Origin: an uncultured Eubacterium sp. | GTDB lineage: Bacteria; Bacillota; Clostridia; Lachnospirales; Lachnospiraceae | NCBI GenBank assembly: GCA_905236225.1 | Contig: CAJOPM010000216.1 | Span: forward strand, 1-6,597 | Reading direction: 5' to 3' | Length of the DNA: 6,597 nt | Shown: positions 1 through 5,055 of the stretch, one piece after another | How positions within the stretch are numbered: position 1 is the first letter of the stretch | How the letters are laid out: each line of letters opens with the position of its first letter | Program-made: the position numbers and the translations under genes | The notes under the pieces: model-generated | What the model was told of the DNA's origin: nothing | Databases searched by the model: none | Seen by the model: the letters and a program-made list of their open reading frames with translations, nothing else

Positions 1-79
1 CGAGACTTGGCGCGGGATTTGCGTCAGCTTTAGCTGACATATTTCATGTGCAAATCCCTGCGCATCAAAAGCGGAGCGT
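1..79. repeat. Y-shaped structured intergenic element, left copy
   Basis: This is a branched palindrome. An outer GCGC/GCGC stem (10-13 with 60-63) encloses a perfect 9-bp stem (14-22 with 50-58). That stem encloses a 6-bp hairpin (23-28 with 33-38, loop TTTA) followed by an 11-nt single-stranded stretch, 39-49. It ends in the tail GCGCATCAAAAGCGGAGCGT (60-79). Bases 1-9 (CGAGACTTG) look like the right arm of a further hairpin whose left arm would lie just outside the window. A second copy with the same plan and an identical 20-nt tail is at 6486-6554, in the same orientation. Several stem pairs differ by compensatory changes, so the fold appears selected. There is no T-tract, so it is not a standard intrinsic terminator. 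It could be a non-coding RNA, a DNA hairpin used in recombination, or a REP-like dispersed element. I do not recognise a named family. Confidence 0.75.
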
Positions 80-173
80 ATATCTCAGACTGAGATTGAA
101 CCCCGCCTGAGACAAGTTTCTCTCCCCCGCCTACGCTTTGCTTAGAGGCGGGGGGCATCTCGTCTGAGATATA
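79..173. repeat. Large imperfect palindrome with internal GC-rich hairpin
   Basis: A perfect 12-bp inverted repeat (79-90, TATATCTCAGAC, with 162-173) is followed, after a one-base bulge at 91, by 5 more pairs (92-96 with 157-161). This 17-bp stem encloses a GC-rich hairpin, CCCCCGCC at about 124-131 paired with GGCGGGGG at about 147-154. It begins exactly where the tail of the Y-shaped element ends, so the two may be one composite element of about 174 bp. Alternative pairings exist: CCCCGCCT occurs twice (101-108 and 126-133) and either copy can pair with the single AGGCGGGG. No T-run follows the hairpin on either strand, so termination is not directly supported. It lies about 95 bp beyond the stop codon of the last operon gene and might still protect the 3' end of that transcript (inference). 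Confidence 0.7.
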
Positions 174-174
174 A
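121..174 (+). repeat. 54-bp GC-rich hairpin repeat, copy 1
   Basis: This 54-bp stretch matches 3852-3905 at 53 of 54 positions in the same orientation. The single difference is a G here against T in the other copy, in the right arm of the GC hairpin. The repeat holds the CCCCCGCC/GGCGGGGG hairpin with loop around GCTTTGC, followed by a small ATCTC-GTCT-GAGAT hairpin. Here it forms the right part of the larger palindrome 79-173. At the other site it stands alone without the left arm. Confidence 0.85.
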
Positions 175-184
175 TTATGAATGC

Positions 185-213
185 TTGACACAAACAGTAA
201 ACGACAGTAAAAT
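185..213 (+). promoter_or_regulatory. Predicted sigma70-type promoter directed antisense into the operon
   Basis: A perfect -35 box TTGACA (185-190) is followed by a 17-bp spacer and a -10 box TAAAAT (208-213), one mismatch from consensus. Transcription would start near 220 and run rightwards, antisense to the 3' end of the HAD and nucleotidyltransferase-kinase genes. No plausible plus-strand reading frame with a ribosome binding site follows, so any product would probably be an antisense RNA. The first copy of the 20-bp repeat (193-212) covers most of the spacer and the -10 box, as expected of an operator. In an AT-rich genome a match this good can still occur by chance. Confidence 0.45.
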
Positions 214-263
214 TAGATTGCAACAGTAAACGACAGTAAAAATAAACTATAACAGTAAACGAC
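193..263 (+). repeat. Three direct repeats with exact 29-bp period
   Basis: The 20-bp unit AACAGTAAACGACAGTAAAA occurs at 193-212 and 222-241, and its first 13 bases recur at 251-263. Start-to-start spacing is exactly 29 bp both times, while the 9-bp spacers (213-221 and 242-250) differ in sequence. Each full unit contains ACAGTAAA twice, 10 bp apart, so ACAGTAAA appears at 194, 204, 223, 233 and 252. The spacing of one helical turn and the overlap with a predicted promoter suggest binding sites for a dimeric or oligomeric protein (inference). An iteron-like or tandem-duplication origin is also possible. With only three short units and no cas genes, a CRISPR array is unlikely. Confidence 0.8.
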
Positions 264-269
264 TTGCAC

Positions 270-644
270 TTACAATTCTCTCTTGATATCCGGCAGGGAA
301 AAAACATCCCTATCCATATTAATCGCAACTGCCATATCGATTCCCGAAGGTTTTCTGTCGTTTACAACTATTCTCTCTCCCATAGGAATATTAAAGAGTA
401 TCTGATCATATCTTATCCCATGTTTTGAAAGAAATGCCACTGTCTGCTCTTTATATTCATCTGTCCTTGACGTAAGTATCAGTATATAATCTTCATCGGG
501 AATGCCGTCCATATATTCTTTTGCGCCTTCTAAGATGGTATCTTCGCCGTCTGTAGTGTATCCGTTGTGCTTTAACAAACTGCCATCCAAGTCTAAAATC
601 CATGTCTTTGGAAGCGTAGACAACTTAAGCATATTTTCATTCAT
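270..644 (-). CDS. Small HAD-superfamily phosphatase, glycan-precursor type
   Basis: This 124-residue cytoplasmic protein has no signal peptide or membrane segment. HAD motif I is DLDGS at residues 18-22, with D18 the expected nucleophile and D20 the expected general acid/base. Motif II is LTSR at 57-60. A VNDRKPSG stretch at 94-101 sits where HAD proteins carry the metal-binding acidic motif. The size fits a HAD enzyme without a large cap domain, like the small phosphatases of sugar-nucleotide pathways such as GmhB and KdsC. The ATG overlaps the TGA of the upstream nucleotidyltransferase-kinase gene by 4 bp (ATGA). It has a strong GGAGGA site at 651-656, six bases from the ATG, which indicates translational coupling. 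The probable role is dephosphorylation of a phosphorylated intermediate in making an activated sugar or alcohol (inference). The substrate cannot be assigned. It is the last gene of the operon, and no T-tract terminator follows. Confidence 0.88.
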   Translation of the reverse strand: MNENMLKLSTLPKTWILDLDGSLLKHNGYTTDGEDTILEGAKEYMDGIPDEDYILILTSRTDEYKEQTVAFLSKHGIRYDQILFNIPMGERIVVNDRKPSGIDMAVAINMDRDVFSLPDIKREL

Positions 645-2188
645 AGAACTTCCTCCAGATAATATAATCCATTATAAAAGGCTCCGCATACAGAATCATA
701 ATCCTGCCACGCATATGTGGTAAGAGAAAGCCAGATTATAGCATGAAGCAATTTAATCTCGTAAGGGTTGGCGCCTGTCATTTCAAAGAAATCCTGTTCC
801 AGATCCTCCCAGCCGTTTGAAGTGATTTGCAGTCTTATCTGCCCGCTGTCTAAGTCTTTTATAATTTCTTCGTCAACTATAGACTGTCCGCCTATGTCGA
901 GCTTGAATTTACCTAAGTTAAATTTATCATAGTTACCCACAAGAGAATAATAGAGCTTCGCCCAGTCATATCTCTCGTCGCCGTAAAGGTCTGTATATCC
1001 GAAATAACCTCTCGGATCTATAAGATACGGCTCACCTTCAGAGCTTATCATAAGATTGGAAAATGTACAGTCTCCATGAATAAATTTAAATGGCTCCATC
1101 TTAATCTGCTCTAATTTTTTTTCAAGTTCATCTCTATAGTAAAAAATATTTCTGCACTTTCGATCATTAACGGTAATATAACGCTCAGTTGCATACGGGA
1201 CAAGATCACGCACTTTATCAAGACGCCGCATAGTCTTGTTAAAATAAGCTTCTTTCATGCTAAAGCTGTCGGCTTCTTTAGAACCTAAGTTGTGAAGATT
1301 TACCAAAGTGGACACAAGTTTTTGCAATATGCTTTTTCGCGTCTTATAATCGAAATCACACTCATAAATATTGCGCCCGTTTATATATTCCATCTTCAAA
1401 GGATTGGTGCTATAAATCTTAGGTATGCCACTTATATTATATTTCCCCGCCTGTTCGTACCATGCGCATTCGCGTTTTGCCAACTCTAAGCCCTGATCAT
1501 CCACTGCCTGCTTTGTCAAGATATTGCCTGATATGCTAATCACATTAAACGGTCTGCTCTTTTGCGGCTCTAAATTCTCATATTCTTCTATCAGCCCAAA
1601 CTCTTTGGTCCCCGACAGATCCAGTTCACCAAATTTTAGTCCGCTCTCATGCATCCATCTTACCAGTTCTCCGCTTAGCGGCACATCTTCTAAAACCGAT
1701 TTGTTTCTAAATAAAAATAATCCTGCCACACCATGCTCAGCAGATCTTACTTCCTCAAATCGTCCGCCATCATATTTCCATCTACATGAAAATGAGCCGG
1801 ATATTCCTATATAGTCCCTTTTAGCCGCTCCTTGTTCCTCATAATCTATCGGTAGCTTAAAACTCTTTGGCAAAACAAGGTCCGACCATATCAGCATAAA
1901 CTTTTCGCCTGCCGGTATCAGCTCTAAAGCCTTGCAAACTCCTGCGCAGGTTCCGCTTCCATTTGCGTCTGCAATCTGATATTTTACATCAGCAAATGCA
2001 GCCAAATATTTTCTCATTACATCCTTTTTGTAGTCTGCAATGATGATAAATTTCTTGTCGGGATATTTTCTGAACAGGTGAAATATCATTGGAAGATTCA
2101 TGATCGGCACAAGTGCTTTGGGCTTATTTTTTGTAAGGTATCCCAGTCTTTTCCCTTTACCTCCGGCCTGTATGATAATATAATCCAT
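641..2188 (-). CDS. Fused nucleotidyltransferase and APH/choline-kinase-like kinase
   Basis: This 515-residue cytoplasmic protein has two domains. Residues 1 to about 225 are a sugar-nucleotidyltransferase fold. They carry the nucleotide-binding loop AGGKGKRLG at 8-16, a conserved PK pair at 23-24, GSGT at 77-80, and SDLVLP at 102-107 with the likely metal-binding D103. Residues from about 230 to the end are an APH/choline-kinase-like kinase. They carry the catalytic HGDCTFSN motif at 371-378 and IDPRG at 390-394, whose aspartate would bind metal. The domain pair parallels LicC plus LicA, which together make CDP-choline, but the phospho-acceptor here is unknown. The start is ATG at 2188, 2 bp after the upstream stop, because AAAGGA (2200-2205) lies 11 bases ahead. 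The other in-frame ATG at 2200 has no usable site, since the same AAAGGA abuts it. It probably supplies an NDP-activated alcohol or sugar for the glycosyltransferases (inference). Confidence 0.92.
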   Translation of the reverse strand: MDYIIIQAGGKGKRLGYLTKNKPKALVPIMNLPMIFHLFRKYPDKKFIIIADYKKDVMRKYLAAFADVKYQIADANGSGTCAGVCKALELIPAGEKFMLIWSDLVLPKSFKLPIDYEEQGAAKRDYIGISGSFSCRWKYDGGRFEEVRSAEHGVAGLFLFRNKSVLEDVPLSGELVRWMHESGLKFGELDLSGTKEFGLIEEYENLEPQKSRPFNVISISGNILTKQAVDDQGLELAKRECAWYEQAGKYNISGIPKIYSTNPLKMEYINGRNIYECDFDYKTRKSILQKLVSTLVNLHNLGSKEADSFSMKEAYFNKTMRRLDKVRDLVPYATERYITVNDRKCRNIFYYRDELEKKLEQIKMEPFKFIHGDCTFSNLMISSEGEPYLIDPRGYFGYTDLYGDERYDWAKLYYSLVGNYDKFNLGKFKLDIGGQSIVDEEIIKDLDSGQIRLQITSNGWEDLEQDFFEMTGANPYEIKLLHAIIWLSLTTYAWQDYDSVCGAFYNGLYYLEEVL

Positions 2189-2190
2189 AT

Positions 2191-3426
2191 TCAAAACCAT
2201 CCTTTAGTCATATCTAACTTATCCACCGCTACATTTTCAAAGCCATCAATCGGATAAATATCTATCGCCTTGTATTTCGTATCACAGTAATTATAATCCG
2301 GATAGAGCGCAACTTTTTTACATCTTGCGCTCCTTAGCACATCGCACAATCCGCTCCTGATTGCGATAAACGTTCCCGCTCTTTCTACAATCGACTTCAT
2401 CTGATTAAGAGATGCCCTAAGCGGCATAGTTTTCTCAAGTGGTTTCTCATCAGCATATACACTTGTAAATATCTGGTATCCTCTATCGCTATATTCTTTT
2501 ATTATACTCTCCCATATTTCATCACTTATCGGCGGAACAGATTTTGCATATGGCGCTAATATCAGCGCCTCATTTGGCTTGATAATGTCTAGTTTATCCC
2601 AATCTTTCCACACCATAGGTTCTTTAGGAACTGCACTATCATCAAGGCCAAACACTCCGATGCGATACATCTGCTCGAGAGTTATCTTCTTTGCGCTTAA
2701 CATCTTGTGAAGATTTACCACATACGGCCTGTCCTGATGCGCTATAAAGCACATATCATCCTGTGTATATATCGCACTCTGAATTATTGCATCTAATTCT
2801 CTTGGCTCTATCACCTCGCAGCTATCATGACCAAAAAGCATCGCAACCTCTTTGCATCCGGTGCCCTGAACACACAAAACGTAATCTGCTATTTTTCTGT
2901 TCTTTAGATACTGCGGAATATATGACATACAATAATATATATCCCCTAACGCATTAAACGGACACAAGATGATCAGTTTCCCTTTGTGTTTATCCTTGAT
3001 TGTGCCAAGTAGTTTCATCCCATGTTCTATGCGACTGTATTTACGCTTAATAGTATCTTTTGATAATGAATATTCAGCATACGTATTGTAATCTATAAGC
3101 TTAATAACCTCTCCTGTAAAATGCAGCTTCCTTAACTGCTTTTTCATAGCCTCATAAAAACGGCTTACAATTAATACAATCGTATGTGAACCCGCCGAGC
3201 CTTGAATATACTGCGGAGAGCATACGCATATTCCCTTATAAATAATGCCTGTCTTTTGGGGGCTGTTATCAAGTATCTTTACCGGTCTTATATCATGCTC
3301 TATCAGATAATCCGCAAGGCAAAGCGTCGCTTCGCAGTGCGCAAATAAAAAAACATCTTTATCAGATATTTTATCAATGATACTATTTACATTTTCAATC
3401 ATTTCTTTATATCGCACATCTTCCAT
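2191..3426 (-). CDS. GT9-like GT-B glycosyltransferase with N-terminal Rossmann-like domain
   Basis: This 411-residue soluble protein has two parts. Residues of about 23-112 look like a degenerate Rossmann-type domain: strand VFLFAH, then a helix, LDNSPQKTG at 52-60, and ICVCSPQYI. Such domains are often attached to capsule proteins, but the usual GxGxxG loop is not intact here. Residues 149 onward resemble GT9 (heptosyltransferase-type) GT-B enzymes. The opening strand and turn IILCPFNALGDIYY (152-165) matches the ALGD signature of that family. The C-terminal half has LAPYAKSVPPI at 290-300 and IAIRSGLCDVL at 354-364, where GT-B enzymes bind the nucleotide sugar. The start at 3426 is supported by GAGGA six bases upstream. 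The gene lies 9 bp after the small unknown gene and 2 bp before the nucleotidyltransferase-kinase gene. A glycan-building transferase is likely; donor and acceptor are unknown. The family assignment rests on motifs alone. Confidence 0.72.
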   Translation of the reverse strand: MEDVRYKEMIENVNSIIDKISDKDVFLFAHCEATLCLADYLIEHDIRPVKILDNSPQKTGIIYKGICVCSPQYIQGSAGSHTIVLIVSRFYEAMKKQLRKLHFTGEVIKLIDYNTYAEYSLSKDTIKRKYSRIEHGMKLLGTIKDKHKGKLIILCPFNALGDIYYCMSYIPQYLKNRKIADYVLCVQGTGCKEVAMLFGHDSCEVIEPRELDAIIQSAIYTQDDMCFIAHQDRPYVVNLHKMLSAKKITLEQMYRIGVFGLDDSAVPKEPMVWKDWDKLDIIKPNEALILAPYAKSVPPISDEIWESIIKEYSDRGYQIFTSVYADEKPLEKTMPLRASLNQMKSIVERAGTFIAIRSGLCDVLRSARCKKVALYPDYNYCDTKYKAIDIYPIDGFENVAVDKLDMTKGWF

Positions 3427-3435
3427 AAATCATCC

Positions 3436-3825
3436 TCAAAAGAGCATTATCCTAAGCATATCATCAATCGAGAGTAACCCACCTTTTACATAATTATACA
3501 TGGTTGGATAATTGCAATCATCAGCAAATAAAATAAGTTTATCGGAAGCATCATAGCATCTGTACAAATCAAGCAGAACCTGCATTTTATCTTCTTCAGG
3601 ATTTATATATGTATGTTTGGGAAGTTCTAATGCAAAATCAGCACAGGAAATTATTGTTATTTTTTTTGTTGTATCTTTCAATGCCTTTGACATACACAGC
3701 GTATCCGTAAGCGATTGCGCACGCTTCAAATCAACAAGCACGACCAAATCCGATTTCTCAAGGCAGTCCTCTAGCTGCGATATTATTTCTTCAGCTTTAA
3801 TTTCAGTTAATTTTATATTATCCAT
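3436..3825 (-). CDS. Small protein of unknown function in glycan operon
   Basis: This 129-residue protein matches no family I can name with confidence. It looks like an alpha/beta protein: an acidic amphipathic helix (residues of about 7-22), strand LVVLVDL near 26-32, strand KITIISCADF near 54-63, then a helix and strand DKLILFADD near 93-101. The C-terminal segment, YPTMYNYVKGGLLSIDDML, reads like a conserved helical end. There is no signal peptide or transmembrane segment. I chose ATG at 3825 over the in-frame ATG at 3837. GGGAG (3831-3835) lies five bases before the former, whereas the latter is preceded by GC-poor sequence without a site. It follows the 54-bp repeat and stops 9 bp before the GT9-like gene, so it is probably co-translated with that protein. 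It might be a partner or regulatory subunit of a glycosyltransferase (inference). Confidence 0.72.
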   Translation of the reverse strand: MDNIKLTEIKAEEIISQLEDCLEKSDLVVLVDLKRAQSLTDTLCMSKALKDTTKKITIISCADFALELPKHTYINPEEDKMQVLLDLYRCYDASDKLILFADDCNYPTMYNYVKGGLLSIDDMLRIMLF

Positions 3826-3851
3826 TGCGACTCCCATCTAATGAGTTCAAG

Positions 3852-3905
3852 TCTCCCCCGCCTACGCTTTGCTTAGAGGCGGGGGTCATCTCGTCTGAGA
3901 TATAA
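3852..3905 (+). repeat. 54-bp GC-rich hairpin repeat, copy 2, inside the operon
   Basis: This is the second copy of the 121-174 repeat, with 53 of 54 bases identical and the same orientation. It fills the gap between the GT2 stop codon (3913-3915) and the start of the small unknown gene. It is by far the longest gap in an otherwise tightly packed operon. In the minus-strand transcript it would form a very stable hairpin, CCCCCGCC paired with GGCGGGGG, ending 18-26 bases before the GGGAG ribosome binding site. It lacks the left arm present in copy 1, so it looks like a truncated or minimal unit. A processing, stabilising or partial-termination role is possible. There is no U-run for a standard terminator. 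Confidence 0.85.
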
Positions 3906-3912
3906 CAGCTTA

Positions 3913-5052
3913 TTATCCCCACGGCATATATTTTTCAAAATCTATAAGTCTGCCTTGATACTCTGATTTTTTTAAATCCCTATATGCATATCGGTTCGAA
4001 GCAAATATTACATCAGCATTTTGCAGCACCTCATCTGTTGTAATAATTGTACTTCCACTTTCGCTCTTATGCCCGATATCAGTATTTATTATATCGCAGA
4101 TTCCTTCTATTTTGATTCCCTCTTTTGCACAAAAAGCTTCTAAACTTCTGCCCCTTCTGCCTCTTCCCCATATATAGGCTTTGCCTGGAGCAGACTTTAA
4201 CTCCTTTAATATTTCATCCCTATGGCTTGCAAGCTGCATCTCAAAAGGTGTATATGACTTTAACCTACACGCTATTGTCTGGCTGTATTTGCCGCAAGTG
4301 TCTGCATCAAGCTGCTTTAGCATAGCTATCTCACGCTCCCACTGTTGCCTCAACCTGCTATCATTGTTCAAAACATTATTTGTCCACGAACCTCCGGCAT
4401 ACCTTCTGTATGCCGCCATATTTTTGTCAATATAATAAATACCGCCTCTAAGCGATCCCTTGATCTGCATTGTATAATCCAGCGGAAAAACATTTTCAAA
4501 TGGCAGCATCGTTTCATACATTTTCTTTCGAAAGAACAAACCTGCAGTCACCAAAAATTGACCTCCGCCTAAAATCACATCCCGAACATCAAGTACCCCG
4601 CTTGTCTCTTGCGGTCTTATCAGGCTGATTTGTTTTTCTCCATCTTCACTAACCGTACAGCCTGTGCAAGCACACATATCGCACTTAAGGTGCTCATTCA
4701 TGGCATCATATTGCAGCTGCAGTTTGTTATCATCTATCCAAAAGTCATCGCCCTCGCAAACCGCAATGTACTTTCCTGTTGCGATATTTCTTACAAGATC
4801 TGCAAAAGTATCTCGTCCCATGCTATATTGGTTTTGTTTTTCCAAAACCAGTCTTATCTTTTCCGGATATTTACTTTGATATTCCCGTAATATATTTACA
4901 GTGCTATCAGTTGATGCGTCATCATGGATTATGATTTCATACTCAAAGTCAGTTTGCTGCATCAGCATGCTCTCTATGGCCTTAACAATATATTTTTCCT
5001 GATTATAGGTAAGGCATATGATGCTTACCATATTTTTATTTTTGGCATTCAC
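3913..5052 (-). CDS. Family 2 glycosyltransferase with C-terminal Rossmann-like domain
   Basis: This 379-residue protein transfers a sugar from a nucleotide donor, probably at the cytoplasmic face, during surface-glycan assembly. The GT2 (GT-A) fold is clear from VSIICLTYNQEKYI at 9-22, the donor-binding HDDASTDST at 43-51, and EGDDFW at 100-105 carrying the DxD-type metal-binding aspartates. No transmembrane segment is evident. Residues 291-379 form an extra domain starting with YIWGRGRRG (293-301), a GxGxxG nucleotide-binding loop, and ending in strand-helix repeats. It resembles the tail of the neighbouring radical SAM protein. The start is GTG at 5052: AGGTG (5061-5065) is eight bases upstream, while the next in-frame ATG at 5031 has no site. 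The gene begins 3 bp after the radical SAM stop codon, so the two are probably translationally coupled. The acceptor is unknown. Confidence 0.92.
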   Translation of the reverse strand: MNAKNKNMVSIICLTYNQEKYIVKAIESMLMQQTDFEYEIIIHDDASTDSTVNILREYQSKYPEKIRLVLEKQNQYSMGRDTFADLVRNIATGKYIAVCEGDDFWIDDNKLQLQYDAMNEHLKCDMCACTGCTVSEDGEKQISLIRPQETSGVLDVRDVILGGGQFLVTAGLFFRKKMYETMLPFENVFPLDYTMQIKGSLRGGIYYIDKNMAAYRRYAGGSWTNNVLNNDSRLRQQWEREIAMLKQLDADTCGKYSQTIACRLKSYTPFEMQLASHRDEILKELKSAPGKAYIWGRGRRGRSLEAFCAKEGIKIEGICDIINTDIGHKSESGSTIITTDEVLQNADVIFASNRYAYRDLKKSEYQGRLIDFEKYMPWG

Positions 5053-5055
5053 TTG

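Noticed and set aside
1..79. tRNA or integron attC site
   Set aside because: The branched fold has no tRNA-type anticodon, TPsiC or CCA features. The outer stems lack the GTT/AAC core sites of integron attC, and no integrase is in the window.
119..155. Intrinsic terminator at the GC-rich hairpin
   Set aside because: The stem is strong, but no run of T follows it on either strand, so standard Rho-independent termination is not supported.
193..263. CRISPR array
   Set aside because: There are only two full repeats and one partial repeat of 20 bp, with 9-bp spacers and no cas genes. The spacers are far too short for a CRISPR array.
131..328. Minus-strand 65-codon frame overlapping the end of the HAD gene
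   Set aside because: It is out of frame with the HAD gene, translates the 29-bp repeats and the 54-bp palindrome, has no ribosome binding site, and gives no recognisable protein.
1292..1814. Plus-strand frames opposite the nucleotidyltransferase-kinase gene
   Set aside because: They are antisense shadows of a gene with clear domain motifs and have no ribosome binding sites or recognisable products.
270..2188. Assignment as licA/licC or as D,D-heptose activation genes (hddA, gmhB, hddC)
   Set aside because: The kinase is APH-like rather than the GHMP-type kinase of heptose activation, and nothing in the sequence fixes choline as the substrate, so no gene symbol is justified.
4125..4890. Several overlapping plus-strand frames opposite the GT2 gene
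   Set aside because: They overlap each other and the well-supported GT2 gene, and are Ser/Cys-rich in the way typical of antisense translation.
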